A DNA stretch of 64,000 nucleotides from Apostichopus japonicus (GCF_037975245.1 NC_092576.1:10867111-10931110); one strand, 5' to 3'. Counted from the first letter of the stretch, positions 1-11,089 are shown. The notes: a model not told the origin generated them from the letters alone. Numbers and translations: made by a program.

Positions 1-257
1 ATGCATCCCATAATAAAAGTACAAGGCAACTCACACATGACCACCTTAAACCAATTAAACCCAAAAAGGTCGGTTCATTGATTATTATCAATGAACCGAC
101 CTTAGCCTTTGCCTCTACTTTCCCTCTCCGACTCTAGACCAGCTTGCCCTCCACTTCCTGGTATCCGAGGTCCAGTGACCAACCAGCTGTCAGTTAACAC
201 TTAATAAATAATTTACCAGACACATTACTTAATTTATGGTGTCCTTTGGTACATTTA
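1..257. other. Non-coding edge with one hairpin
   Basis: No coding feature is seen. Apart from the perfect hairpin at 66-103 this is unremarkable sequence lying beyond the 3' side of the minus-strand Helitron remnant. Confidence 0.4.
66..103. repeat. Perfect 17-bp hairpin
   Basis: The 17-nt arm AAGGTCGGTTCATTGAT is followed by a 4-nt loop and its exact reverse complement. It lies about 150 bp beyond the last Helitron-derived segment, on the side expected for the 3' end of a minus-strand element. Helitrons and Helentrons carry terminal hairpins, so it may be a relic of that terminus, but no CTRR end could be assigned. Confidence 0.6.
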
Positions 258-410
258 AAATAATCATCTAACACCAAAACATTCCTATCTAACCACAAAA
301 AAAGAGTTATGTAATTGTCTATTTAACCCACAGTTCTGAAAAGGGATAGACTCTTGGAGCCATTCATATATTCCTAGAAAATGGGACCACACAAAACAAG
401 TACTTCGCTC
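258..410. repeat. Direct repeat, copy 1 of 2
   Basis: About 150 bp, highly similar to 760-905 in the same orientation. Both share the core GGATAGACTCTTGGAGCCAT and the segment CCTAGAAAATGGGACCACAC. The two copies flank the Rep-proximal Helitron fragment. They may be a local duplication or two copies of one inserted repeat. Confidence 0.8.
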
Positions 411-416
411 TGGGTT

Positions 417-737
417 GTAATTATTAACCCAGCATTCATTTGGCTGTCTTTGCAAGAATATTGTTTCCTTTGAAGTCAACAGAGAGAGGGCTTGCTGTAA
501 ATCTGCCTGTGAAATGTCGGAAAGATGGATGAAGTCTTTCATGGTTGAAATATTAGTATCTTGTAATATATGCCAACACTTTTTCATAAGTGCCTTAGCC
601 CATTCTGTTGTATTTTTCATTGTGTCATTACGTTTGAGGAACTGGATTGCAGCTGTTATTGGTTTGTGTGTTTTGTTTAGTAATAAATGTTTTCTGAGAT
701 GTTCGTGGAAATTAAACCTACACATCTTTTTTGACAT
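417..737 (-). pseudogene. Helitron polyprotein fragment before Rep (WVNNYNP motif)
   Basis: The reading frame contains PITAAIQFLKRND near its start and LQRQPNECWVNNYNP near its end. The NNYNP block is characteristic of Helitron replicases, where it is followed by the aW.aNmDiQ stretch that leads into Rep. Here that continuation is lost exactly where the direct repeat begins, so the frame runs on into unrelated residues. No catalytic residue of Rep or helicase is present. It is a fragment, not a working gene. Confidence 0.75.
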
Positions 738-759
738 TTAACATGTCTTGCTATGATTT

Positions 760-905
760 TAAATAATCATCTATCACCAAAACATTCTAATCTAACCAAA
801 AAAAGAGTTATAAAATTGTCTTGTTAACCCACGGTTCTGAAAAGGGATAGACTCTTGGAGCCATTCATATATTCCTAGAAAATGGGACCACACAAAACAA
901 TTACT
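760..905. repeat. Direct repeat, copy 2 of 2
   Basis: Partner of 258-410 in direct orientation with only scattered differences. Together the copies bracket about 350 bp of Helitron coding remnant. Confidence 0.8.
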
Positions 906-1179
906 TAGCTTAAGAAAAAGACAGGTCGCACAGGGCCAACCGACCACTAACTGTTGCCATGTAGTAGTTAGCAATAAAAGTGAAAGTTAAGGGAACTCGT
1001 AAATCTACCAAATAAAGGTTATTCATTGTCAAATGAATAAAAACAAAAAGAACGAAAAGAAAATGAAAGAAAGTGATTTAATGGATAAAAACAAAAGTAG
1101 GAAAATAAAAGAAAATGATAACTATACATAACATTAACCAGGTTATGCTCTAGTTATATTTGTATAAGCGTAGAATCAG

Positions 1180-1533
1180 TTAATGGTCTTGGAAGAGTAT
1201 TAACACTTTTACTTTTATCAGATGGGACACAAATAACTGGTCCATGAATATTTTTCTCTGAAATCCTCTTGGAAGATAAAATAATTTCATGAATGGTACT
1301 GTTGGTGTTATCAAATGTTTTTCCAAGAGATTTAAGTGGTCTAATACTTGAGGGATTGGCAAGACATGCAGGTTGTTGTCTTGAGATTGGAATGGCATAT
1401 TGCCAGTTTTGAAGTTCACATCACAGCACTTACAAACCCACTGGTCAAAATTATGGTTGCTTTGTAATTGCTGGTATAAAAACTTATATTCACATGCAAT
1501 AATCCCGTTCTTGTGCGAGTCAAATTTCAGCAC
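1180..1533 (-). pseudogene. Helitron polyprotein central cysteine-rich region
   Basis: The frame carries CKCCDVNFKTGNMPFQSQ then DNNLHVLPIP, followed by LEKHLITPTVPFMKLFYLPRG. This matches the conserved region N-terminal to Rep in animal Helitron proteins (a MPxQaqaNNL block, then an LE..LI...PFMK...LPRG block). The following conserved region is corrupted (ILFQDH then stop). It lies between the OTU domain and the NNYNP fragment, in the expected order. Confidence 0.8.
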
Positions 1534-1963
1534 CTGTTGTCGGAAGAGTAACCGATTACAGTTTATACATGTATATGAAGGAACATTTTGTAGAGATTTG
1601 TAGAATTTCTGGTATTTTCTATTTGATCTGTCAGGACAGTTTGGGATGGCATTGTGAATTGACGCATGCGGATCGACAAATGCTGATTCACTTGGAATAT
1701 CTGCAGTTGAATAATGACAAGTTTTCTTTACCGAAAGAGCTTTTGCGCCATTACAAAAGACAAGGTTGTCCCACCTGTGATTTCCAAACTCATACAGAGA
1801 TTATGTGATTGAGCTAATGCTAAAACAAATATTGCTTCACTGCTGACATTCGAACCAATCAAGTCACATTTTTCAAACCGAAAGTGTGGGTACAAGTTTT
1901 TCTCCACACAAGTACAATACACTGTTACATCACAAGCAAACCAATAGTCATTGATGTGGTTTA

Positions 1964-2470
1964 TCACTCTAGAAAAGACATTATTCTATTGTTTACTTTG
2001 TACAATGCCGAACTTGTGACTGTTAAAATATCTCGTAAGTTGGGCACATGTGGGGTTGAACTATTTGGGAAGTTGAAAAATAGACATGGATATCTCGTTA
2101 CATTGAATGAAAAAGCATCTGTTTTTATGAAATTATAATGACCATTATCTATCTCCCCACTGTACAATAGGCTGATATGATTCAGTTCGCTGCCAACAAC
2201 AACAAATGCACCTGAAGGACGATATATCAAGAATCGTAGATTGTATAACTGTGCAACAATAGTAATTTCTACTTCTCCAGGCAAGGGGGGCATTTCGTTA
2301 CCACTCTTCATGATCCAATATACTGATTTTTGTCCAATATTTGATGGATGTAATATACATGGTCACGAAGCTCTTCCCAATGTCTCCCAATGGACTCAAC
2401 AGTAGCATCTCTTATTTGACCATGTCTATTTTCTGTTTCATTGAGAGCAAAACTGACAGCTCGAAAAAGC
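1964..2470 (-). pseudogene. OTU-like cysteine protease domain of the Helitron remnant
   Basis: Two frames together give an OTU fold signature. GDVNCFFELSV near 2470 corresponds to the family GDGNCFFRALS block with the candidate catalytic Cys. Further on comes WKRNAPLPGEVEITIVAQLY, matching the W....EI..lA block, and then a HYNFIK block with the candidate catalytic His. A frameshift separates the halves and a stop lies between them. OTU domains are deubiquitinase-like; their role in Helentrons is not established. Confidence 0.7.
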
Positions 2471-2884
2471 AATTAACATCCCCTAAAATGTTTATCACTT
2501 CACATACTAATGCAGCTGGTGGTCTGGGACTCTTGTTGACAAGTTCAGTATTATATCTTCCCCTTCTCCTTTTGTTCCTATGTTCAATGGTACTTTTTCT
2601 TTTCCCCATTTTATTATGTTCTGGTAAATCTGTTTCATCAAACTACAGCATTGGTTAGATTTATGATCACTGAGACCAAGGTGAATACAATGTTTCATAA
2701 GCATACGGATGTCACGGTTTGATAATTTCTTACAGAAAAATCCCTTGAATGAGAACTGTCAGCATCTCTCCAATATAGTTGAAGAGGATCACAACTTTTC
2801 TGAATGAAAGAAATGAGCAATGTTTCTCAAACATAGAAGTGAACAAAATGTCTGTTATACAATAAAAAGATCCAAAAAGTCCTG

Positions 2885-3725
2885 CTCAAACCAAATGACA
2901 AAAATCTCTTGATTCAAACAATACTGTAAGGACAAATCTTCTAAATCAAAGAAATGACAAAAATCTCTTGAATCCAAGAATTTACAAAAATCTCTTGAAT
3001 CCAAGAAATGACAAAAATCTCCTGAATCCAAGAAATGACAAAAATCTCTCGAATCCAAGAAATGACAAAAATCTCTTGAATCCAACAATCTCTGTCTTGA
3101 ATCCCCAAAATGATAAAAATCTCTTGAATCCAACAATCTTTTGAATCCAAGAAATGACAAAAATCTCTTGAATCCAACAATCTCTTGAATCCAAGAAATG
3201 ACAAAAATCTCTTGAATCCAACAATCTCTTGAATTCAAGAAATGACAAAAATCTCTTGAATCCAAGAAATGACAAACAACTCTTGAATTCAAGAAATGAC
3301 AAAAATATCTTGAATCCAACGATCTTTTGAATCCAAGAAATGACAAAAATCTCTTGAATCCAACAATCTCTTGAATTCAAGAAGTGACAAAAATCTCTTG
3401 AATCCAACAATCTCTTGAATTCAAGAAATGACAAAAATCTCTTGGATCCAAGAAATGACAAACACCTCTTGAATTCAAGAAATGACAAACACCTCTTGAA
3501 TTCAAGAAATGACAAAAATATCTTGAATCCAACGATCTCTTGAATCCAAGATATGACATAAAATCTCTAAATCCAACAACCTCTTGAATCAAAGAAATTA
3601 CAAAAATCTCTTGAATCCAAAAAATGACAAAAATCTCTTGAATCCAACAATCTAATCTCTTGAATCAAAGAAAAGACCAAAATCTCATGAATCCAACAAT
3701 CTCTTGAATCAAAGAAATGACAGAA
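2885..3725. repeat. Minisatellite, about 27-nt unit
   Basis: Degenerate tandem repeat of the motif CTCTTGAATCCAAGAAATGA followed by CAAAAAT. A shorter variant lacks the AAGAAATGA part and reads CTCTTGAATCCAACAAT. The alternation of full and short units gives a higher-order pattern. Long open frames on the minus strand (SFLGFKR-type repeats) arise only because the unit length keeps frame. They are not genes. Confidence 0.9.
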
Positions 3726-4137
3726 ATCAAAACAATTTAGACAAATAAGGGGGAAAAACTTGTTAAGATATGTACAATATCTAAATATTTACACAAGTTT
3801 CTTGAAAATAATGTAAAATAGGTTGGGTTCACAGGAGTGGCAGAATATCTTATATCAACTTACAGAAATAACGGTAGCAACAGTCATCAAAAACTTTCAA
3901 TACCCCCAATTATATTTAATGTTTAAGCAATGATGAGGTCACTAGCACTGTGCGTGAATTGTTTAGTCAACGTTATTCACCGTTGTGTTGCTTTCACTTA
4001 AATGCACAGCTTTAATCGGAAGAAAATGCACACTGCGTCATCGGACTGTACTATCCGACTGTATCGGTCGAACTTTTCATAGGATAAGCTCCGCCCACAA
4101 GTCACCAGTATTGGCTGAGGAGGCCAGCGCTAGCAGC
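3726..4137. other. Spacer, nothing recognised
   Basis: AT-rich non-coding sequence without a readable exon, TIR or tandem repeat. Confidence 0.4.
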
Positions 4138-4475
4138 AGTGGCGTAGGAAGGTACTTTTGAGTGGAGGGCTGAACACTGATGGCCGGCCTGGGGGAGGGG
4201 TCTAAGGGGAGGGGAATTTTTTGCATTTCCAGGTGGCCTCAGATGCAATTTGGTGCAATATAGCACACTTCAACACCCACTCCATTTTGTAAACTTAATT
4301 TTGTATTTTCACCTGGCCTTAGATGCAATGTGGTGCTCCAAATGAGATTTTTTATCTCATTTGGAAATGAAAAAGGGGTTTTCGGACTTGCGAAGCGGGG
4401 GGGGGGGGGCGGAATGATACTTCCGCCCCTCCACATTTTTCAGCCCCCCCCCCCGGTTCCTACGCCCTTGGCTAG
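4138..4475 (-). mobile_element. G-rich MITE-like repeat, copy A
   Basis: Same family as 10252-10515 and 38996-39350, here in opposite orientation. The ends are inverted: GGCGTAGGAA on the left and TTCCTACGCC on the right. Internally it has a C/G homopolymer block, a small palindrome AATGAGATTTTTTATCTCATT and two related copies of CACCAAATTGCATCT. No coding capacity. Confidence 0.75.
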
Positions 4476-6060
4476 CAGTGTAGTACTGTTCAACGAGTCA
4501 ATAATTGCAGTTTAGCTGCACTCGTACTCTATGTACCCCTGTGCAGTAGTACTAATACACAGATGGTTCTAACATCGACAACGTGTAGGCTTCTGTCACT
4601 TTCAGTAAATATAAAGCCTAGCGCTACACCAAAATAGAGCCTGGGAACGAAAAGCATATACTCTGGTACTTACGTCAACTTTCTTCTCCCTATTTCAAAG
4701 TTATATTGATGGCCACAGGAAGGCGTTGGTTATGTACGGACTACGGTTCTAGTCACTTGTTCTTAACTTCATTCGTCTTTTATTTGTTAACTCCTTCCTT
4801 TCTGAAGGTCTCTCTACAAGTACTTGTCACACCCTAATATAAAAATATATATATAAATAAAGAAAAAATATTTCTACTGTAAAAAAATTATGTAAACATT
4901 AAAAAAAACCTAAATCTGTTCATATAAAATGTAAAGCCTATATATATGTTCTAAGCACAATATATAATATCAATTGCAATAGATACCAGTCGTACCCACA
5001 TAAAAATGAACTTCTATTTCTCTGTCTTGGCATATTCATGAGATTTACAAAGTGAACATTATAATGATACTTTCTTACGAAAAAGTGAATGAACCATACT
5101 CAGAAACTGTCGTTCCCGATTCCACTTATGTATCAATTATTGCGTTAAACAATTAACTTTAGATGCCTTGTAGCAGGAGATAATGCTGACGAAACATTTA
5201 CGTCACGTGACTCACGGTCAGTAATTAGACTACATCTTGAAGGCTGGGCATTGTATTCATGGCAGCTCACAGCAGTTATTGTTTCATCACTAGATAGGAT
5301 TTCGGAAGTTGTATACTCCTTAAACAACGGTTAATCAATTGGAATAGTACCATCTATCGTAGAATTATGTTGTTTTCATTAGTTAACACGTTAGACATTT
5401 ACAAGTAATTCGTTACTAAAACTCTAAATGGGTGGATTTCACATATTTGGCGTATAGACCCTTCAAGGTTACCTTTCCCATTGTTTTCGTTCGCTGGACA
5501 AGGGGCATTGATGATCCTCATGGGGGTGGGGTTGTTGCTGAAATGTTACACTGAAGCAGAAAACGACTGTAGGGACAAAGTTAACCTGATAATTGTGGGT
5601 TGGATCATGGAGCTATCGGTAATAGCTCCATGGTTGGATTTCATTCTTTTCTTTACCATACGGTAATGTTACCTCACGATGGATTTTGTTGTATACCATT
5701 GCATATTGGTGAAGTGTTTCCACCTTCAGGTATATTTCCGTATAACATTCTTCAAATTCCAATGTACATGCATTAGATTGCAAAACAAACCTATTCTATA
5801 AATTACATGACATACGTAACGTTTGTAAATATCAAGAATTTTACATGTAAATATAAAAAACACTGACATACTCTGGACAATTTTATAGGATTATCCTGTA
5901 AATTTTCATTTGAGGGAAAAATACTACCATTTTTGGTAAACCACTTGCTGTACAGAAAACGTCTGTAAAAATTACAGACTTTTACATGTAAATATAGAAA
6001 ACCGGCTTTTTCTTTAAAAATCGACAGGTATTAACTGTAAATTTCCTTTTTTTTAACAGT
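4476..6060. other. Spacer, nothing recognised
   Basis: AT-rich DNA. Short open frames lack codon structure and family resemblance. Confidence 0.4.
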
Positions 6061-6064
6061 GTTA

Positions 6065-6175
6065 ATTATAACAAGATGTTTTGATTAACCTTTATTGCAT
6101 CCTTCCGCCAGTTTGGCAGGTAGTGTATGTTAGAAAGTATTGAACTCACATTATGATGATATTGTTTACGTTAGA
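6065..6175. repeat. 110-bp direct repeat, copy 1
   Basis: Closely matches 6975-7086 in the same orientation. Both share GAACTCACATTATGATGATA and ATTGTTTACGTTAGA. The copies flank the MITE-like element at 6227-6805. Confidence 0.8.
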
Positions 6176-6226
6176 GAGATAGTTCATACTTAAGATGAGT
6201 GGCTATGATTCCATACATAGTCAGGA

Positions 6227-6805
6227 GCGGCGGAACAGGAAAATTATTGGGGGGGGGGGGGCTAATGTGTGGAGACTATCTAAGCGGAGCTCCACCATCA
6301 GTTGGCGCGAAGCGTACAAGAAAATGTTGGGTATTTCACACCTCCAGATGGCCGGAAACGGAATGTATATTCGATGGTGTTTTAAGAGTAGCTGTTACTC
6401 GAAGTGTACTCGCAAAGACGTTTTTGAGGGTAGTAAGGGGATGTTGGAGAACTGGCTGAACTGAGGCAAGTCATTGGCCTAAGACGAAGTTGTGTTGCGC
6501 TTACCGGTACTCACACTCACTGCTTCCATTTTTCACGGGGCGCGAAGACGCGGTTGTGGTGACAATGTGGTCTATAGCCAGGGGACGGGCCGAGGTTCCC
6601 CCAGCATTTACTAATATTATTGCACCTATAATAGTATACGTGTGCATCGGACAGATCGACAAGTATGAATTGAAAAAATGGGCAGATGCACGTTTCGGAG
6701 CCTTGGTAAATATTGGGGGGGGGGGGCTTATCATGCATTTGCCCCCTCAACTTTTTCATTGGGGGCTGAGCCCCCCAAGCCCCCCCCCCCCGGTTCCGCC
6801 GCCAC
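6227..6805. mobile_element. MITE-like repeat with GCGGCGGAAC termini
   Basis: Begins GAGCGGCGGAAC and ends GTTCCGCCGCC, a short inverted terminal repeat, with a poly-G tract just inside the left end and a poly-C tract just inside the right end. The part at 6255-6370 is the reverse complement of the repeat family found at 15770, 16405 and 16560 (shared GCGCCAAC and CTCCGCTTAGATAGT blocks). Open frames in it are by-products. Confidence 0.65.
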
Positions 6806-6974
6806 TGTACATAGTACTATAATAGTAAATTCAATTGAGGTGATTCATTCGAAATTTTTCAAACACATTGTTTAACTTACAGCGTGTAAAATAGAAAATG
6901 AAACCGACTTCAATCAGTTTATAAATTGTTTGGATTTTTCCGGCAAAGGAAATTCAAGTGCGAGGAGTATCATA

Positions 6975-7086
6975 CATTATAACAGGATGTTTGGATTAAC
7001 CTTCATTGTATCCTTCCACCAATTAAGCAAGTTGTGTATGTTAGACAGTATTGAACTCACATTATGATGATATTGTTTACGTTAGA
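6975..7086. repeat. 110-bp direct repeat, copy 2
   Basis: Partner of 6065-6175 with about 10% differences, direct orientation, about 910 bp apart. Too diverged and too short for a recent LTR pair. Confidence 0.8.
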
Positions 7087-7441
7087 AATATATCGCGTGA
7101 GTAAGCTATAACTGTTTAGGGACAAACTCTAAGGACAAACTCTATTCCGGGTTTGCGCTCTTTACTAAAGCATATGCTACAATATGACATAAACAATGTA
7201 GCATGACTTCAACTGTAAAGCTGTGTGCTGAAAGCCATAGTAGTTATTATACCACGGAACCGTTTTGAAATTCGGTTTATGAGAAAATTGGATCAGGCGA
7301 ATTGAAGTGTACGTACATACTAAGTTACTTATGACTATATATAAATAGGCCCAGTAATAATTATATATCAGCTCAATCCAAATAGGGCATCGTTGTGCAT
7401 ACTATATGTTTACATATTCACTTTTGTTCTGCAGGTAAATA

Positions 7442-7463
7442 ATGGCGCAGCAACCTGCAGAAG
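7442..7463 (+). CDS. Candidate first coding exon (MAQQPAE)
   Basis: A start codon in good context (AATAATGGCG) lies just after a strong acceptor-like tract (TTTTGTTCTGCAG). It opens seven codons, M-A-Q-Q-P-A-E plus one base, and meets a consensus donor (GGTAAGAG) at 7464. This is what a short initiator exon after a 5' UTR intron would look like. It cannot join directly to the LRR exon at 13944 because the phases differ, and no linking exon was found. It may belong to that gene with missing exons, to another gene, or be chance. Confidence 0.3.
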
Positions 7464-7469
7464 GTAAGA

Positions 7470-8150
7470 GACATTCAGTCAAAGATAAAATCAAATTGGA
7501 CTACATATTTATTGTTTTTCTGTCCTTGCATCAAAGAGGGGGTTGGGGTTTGGTGGGTGTGGGGGGCTTGATCAGATATACATTTTAAGACATAACTGAA
7601 CGTGCAGCAAGACAGGCAGGGGTTGTGTATACATTCCTTTGTTCAGGTACGCAGTTAATAATCGTGTATGCTCAGCGGACTGCAGTTTAAAAATTACTTT
7701 CGGAACGTACATTAAATGTAGTCATTTACAATGCAGTAGCCATAACACAATTGTAGTACGCCATTCATTACTTGTACTCAATCTCGAGTACAATCTGCAC
7801 CTGTGTACTGGAGTATTTGTTTAAACCTTACTTGATGAATCAAGTGGACACAACCTTACTACGACCGTTTAGACCAGATATTTTAAACCATAGCCGTCAA
7901 AAGCACCGCCAAAACTTTTCAAATATTCTAGTCTTTTGCTGCAGAGAGAAAGCATCATAAGCCGTGCATTTTAAAACTAATTTTAAGGGGTCCTACTCGA
8001 CATTCGACTTGCAAGGGTGTGTTTAGTTAGTAGAGGCAGAGGAGTACCGACACGCGCGACAAACTCAATGGGACTTCATTGTGTGTTTTCTCCCACATGA
8101 AGTTAAACGTGAAAATCTCCAAATGCTAATAACTCCGCAACCGAAATCAG
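7470..8150. other. Spacer, nothing recognised
   Basis: Non-coding, with a T/G-rich patch near 7540. No family resemblance. Confidence 0.35.
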
Positions 8151-8560
8151 AATTTATGCATAATTGGCATTAATGTGTTGGTAGATAGCAGGTACATTTT
8201 GATATGTGATCAAGTTGATATTAAGCAAATTTATTAGGGGGCGGGGCTTAAGTTGATTTTCACTAAAATAGCTTGTAAACGCGGTAACTGAACAACGACA
8301 AGTTGGATTGAAGTCATACTTGGTACAGAGATGCGCCATAGTGAGTAGATGAACTTTTTTATTTTGGTGCTCATATCAAGAATATTAATGAGGCCACAGG
8401 GTCAAATGTAAACGCTTTCAGAATTGAATCATACTTTGTGTGAAGGTGTTGGTAGATAGCGGGTACATGGTAATACAATGTGAAATTATGCGCATTTATT
8501 AGGTGTTAGGGCTTGAGATGATTTTTGCTATAAAGAGCTTGTCAACATGGTAAGTTAATA
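8150..8560. repeat. Degenerate tandem duplication, about 285-bp period
   Basis: The block GTGTTGGTAGATAGCAGGTAC followed by CATTTATTAGG, a GGGCTT block and a TAAAGAGCTTGT-like block recurs at about 8176 and 8446 with many differences. Two units are visible. Confidence 0.55.
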
Positions 8561-8969
8561 TATTTAGTAGGTCCATGGTCAGTGAAAGAACCTTGCTGAT
8601 CAATTTAATCATCTCAATCGGCAAGGAATCACAATAAGCCCACTGGCTTTCTGGTTTTCGTAGCCAATGGCTACTATTTTCCCCTTCTGTACAGTCTGTA
8701 CACCACTGTCATGAACTGTGTTGTGGCGGGATTGCAATATTGCGACTCCTCGTTATAAACGTACAGCGCCCCATGTATGTATATACTACAGTGTTCTTAT
8801 CTTGCTCCAATAATCTTTACTGCGAAAAGTTAAGTGGTTCATTTACATCTTTGATTGTGTTGGCCTAGAAGTTGGCAATCATGCATAACAAGAAATCATA
8901 CATTAGGCCAGTTCCCCAAAATCTATGAAATAATCGGCATCGGCCGATTGTCAGAGGAATAAATCGGTA

Positions 8970-9230
8970 ATGGGTAAATCCGGTTGTCATATAATCGGTC
9001 GAACACTATTTGCTTTACTTTGCATGCTTGAACAAGAATACCTGCAGGCAGTTAAGGACCAGGTTGCAAAGCAAATTACCATTGCCTCTCATCGTGACAC
9101 CTTGTCCCATGCGTCTACTACTATAGAAGTACTTAAAGTTGCTGAAGCTGAACAGGTAATTTTCAATGTGTGTATTGATACTCTCAACACACTACAACGA
9201 ATTCTCCAAGGTCCACAGCATCAAATTTAA
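8970..9230 (+). CDS. Unrecognised open frame, helical segment
   Basis: An 86-codon frame. From residue 20 the composition (MLEQEYLQAVKDQVAKQ, then ASTTIEVLKVAEAEQV) is amphipathic and protein-like rather than AT noise, with a good spread of codons. No domain is recognised and no clear splice signals flank it. It could be an exon of a host gene or a fragment of a transposon protein; the first 19 residues are probably not coding. Confidence 0.25.
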   Translation: MGKSGCHIIGRTLFALLCMLEQEYLQAVKDQVAKQITIASHRDTLSHASTTIEVLKVAEAEQVIFNVCIDTLNTLQRILQGPQHQI

Positions 9231-9987
9231 AAGAAACACATTTTTAAAATTGAAAGTGCGCCACTAATTTGCACTTGTACCAATTAATAACAGATGTTTA
9301 TGTTAACTTGTAATTAACTGATTTATCTCTGGTGTTTATTAATCTACGTTTGTCCGCTAACTGTTCACACCCGCTGAATTCCATAGTAACAGAATATATT
9401 ACAATGGAGACCCAATCAACCCGTTTAAACTAAAATACAGTAATTAGTTAATATAATTAAACACTCAAGGATGTGAAATGTTTCAAGATAACATAATATT
9501 TTATTGTAATGAAAATGTAAAGAAGGGGGTGGTGTCATTTAATTGGAAGAAACGATACATTTTGGAAAGCATTACCAATTTAGGAATATTTACAAATACA
9601 AAGAAAGCAAAATGTTACATTTCGAAGAAATCCACCAGAAATTAAGTCACACTCAAACCAGTATTTTAAGGATGTATTTGATAATTCAGGAGACTATCGG
9701 TAAATGTCACTTTAAGTTATTTAATTGGGTTATGAAGTGGTGAGTTTGCATGTCTTGAAATGGTTATCCATGCACAACCTTTCGTAAATACGGCTTCAAA
9801 CGCCAGAAATTCGCTGTCAAAGTATTCCCTAGAGAATTCTCGAGCTGTCACTCATGACAAAATTCAAAGCTGCCCACCGCAGTTCATATGACGTCATCAA
9901 AGGACCCATTTCAGCCACAACCGACTCCCCGCTTTGTACCATACAGTTTACTCCATGTAACCACAACATTCTCCTCAACAATGGAAA

Positions 9988-10245
9988 ATGTCTTTTCCAG
10001 AATCTTCCGATTCCGAGGAAATGGGACTTCACCTCTCAGAAACTTCGTCTAGCTTTGACGAAAATGATTTTCTTGAAGAAAAAGATGAGGAAATAGTTTT
10101 CGAGGGCGATGAAGATATCGGTGTTTTGCCCTATCAATTGAGCCCCTTGCAGAAGAATTGTCAAACGATCCCGATTACCGTTATTAAGATGCAACATATC
10201 ATTATTTAAATTATCTCGAATGTCGATGATCCTGCTATTTAACTT
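9988..10245 (+). pseudogene. Acidic N-terminal protein fragment with PYQ(F)EP-like motif
   Basis: Starts MSFPESSDSEEMGLHLSE, rich in Ser, Asp and Glu, and reaches GVLPYQLSPL near codon 50. A one-base shift just before this point gives EPLAEELSNDPDYRY in the other frame, so the original frame probably read PYQxEPLAEEL. The same PYQFEP motif occurs in a minus-strand gene inside the TTAA element at 23863-24157. From memory, similar acidic heads with a PYxFEP motif precede a Cys-rich domain in many marine invertebrate proteins annotated P2X7-like; a search is needed. The fragment ends where the G-rich MITE at 10252 begins. Confidence 0.45.
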
Positions 10246-10251
10246 CGTAGC

Positions 10252-10515
10252 AAGGGTGTAGGAACCGGGGGGGGCTGGGGGCGCCAGCCCCCCAGTGAAA
10301 AATGTGGAGGGGCGGAAGTATCATTCCGCCCCCCGGTTCGCAAGTCAGAAAACCCCTTTTTCATTTCCAAATGAGAAAAAAATCTCATTTGGAGCACCAA
10401 ATTGCATCTAAGGCCAGCTGAAAATACAAAATTAAGTTCACAAAATGGAGTGGGTGTTGAAGTGTGCTATATTGCACCAAATTGCATCTGAGGCCACCTG
10501 GAAATGCAAAAAAAA
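10252..10515 (+). mobile_element. G-rich MITE-like repeat, copy B (right-truncated)
   Basis: Starts GGTGTAGGAACCGGGG, then a G-tract, a GGGCGCCAGCCC palindrome, GAGAAAAAAATCTCATTTGG and the two CACCAAATTGCATCT repeats. It matches copies A (4138) and C (38996) but stops after the GCAAAAAAAAATCC block and lacks the far terminus. Confidence 0.75.
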
Positions 10516-11084
10516 ATCCAAAGGGGATACTTACAGTGCAGGGAAAATATGAAATAGTGTACAGTGCAAGTGAAATCCCATAATACTAGTAGTGGTAACA
10601 TGGGGTTTAGACCTTACTAATAGACGTTGTATAACACTGGGATTAACAGGCTAGCTTGTGTAATTGTATCTTTTTACTGTTACGTAAAATCATAACGCAA
10701 CGCCAGTTTCACCACAAAGAATAATTGCAGATCTAGTATTGATCGTTCTAAAACCAACTGGTTGTAAGTTTTGTGTAAAATAATAGGTAACCAATAAAAC
10801 GAATCGTCATTTGCTGCATCAAGGAGGCCTAGGTTATGGTCATAACAAGTAATTTGGCAATTGCATAGGCCTACAGGCACCAGTAATGTTGTGTATGTGT
10901 GAAAGGGTGGTGTAGGCGGTTTTACACTATCTCACGCAACGTAGTCGCCAAGAACCTGAAGTATTTTTAAGGGAGGGCCCGAGGAACATAAACTTATAGC
11001 ATGCTCCTCATGGTGAAACAAAATTGCACCTATTAGGTGAATTGAGTGTACTGTTAATAGTAGGAGAGACTAGCGAAGGTTCTT
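10516..11084. other. Spacer, nothing recognised
   Basis: Non-coding AT-rich DNA between the MITE and the Penelope-like element's 3' end. Confidence 0.35.
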
Positions 11085-11089
11085 ATGAC

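Larger units (their letters stand above)
258..2704 (-). mobile_element. Helitron/Helentron remnant with OTU domain
   Basis: Read on the minus strand from 2704 down to 285, the translated fragments follow the order of an animal Helitron-type replicase polyprotein. First comes an OTU-like cysteine protease domain, then the cysteine-rich region with a MPxQxQxNNL motif and a PFMKL..LPRG motif, then a segment ending in WVNNYNP, which in these proteins directly precedes the Rep region. Frames change repeatedly and stops occur, so it is dead. The catalytic Rep HUH and Pif1 helicase parts are absent. The lower-coordinate end breaks off at a 150-bp direct repeat. An OTU domain is known from Helentron-type (Helitron2) elements of fish, urchins and other animals. 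Confidence 0.8.

Noticed and set aside
2855-3592. Long minus-strand frames with SFLGFKR/HFLDSRD repeats
   Set aside because: They lie wholly inside the 27-nt minisatellite; the unit length divisible by three keeps several frames open.
6490-6875. Several overlapping frames on both strands
   Set aside because: They lie in the G/C-tract MITE-like element; homopolymer runs give proline and glycine stretches.
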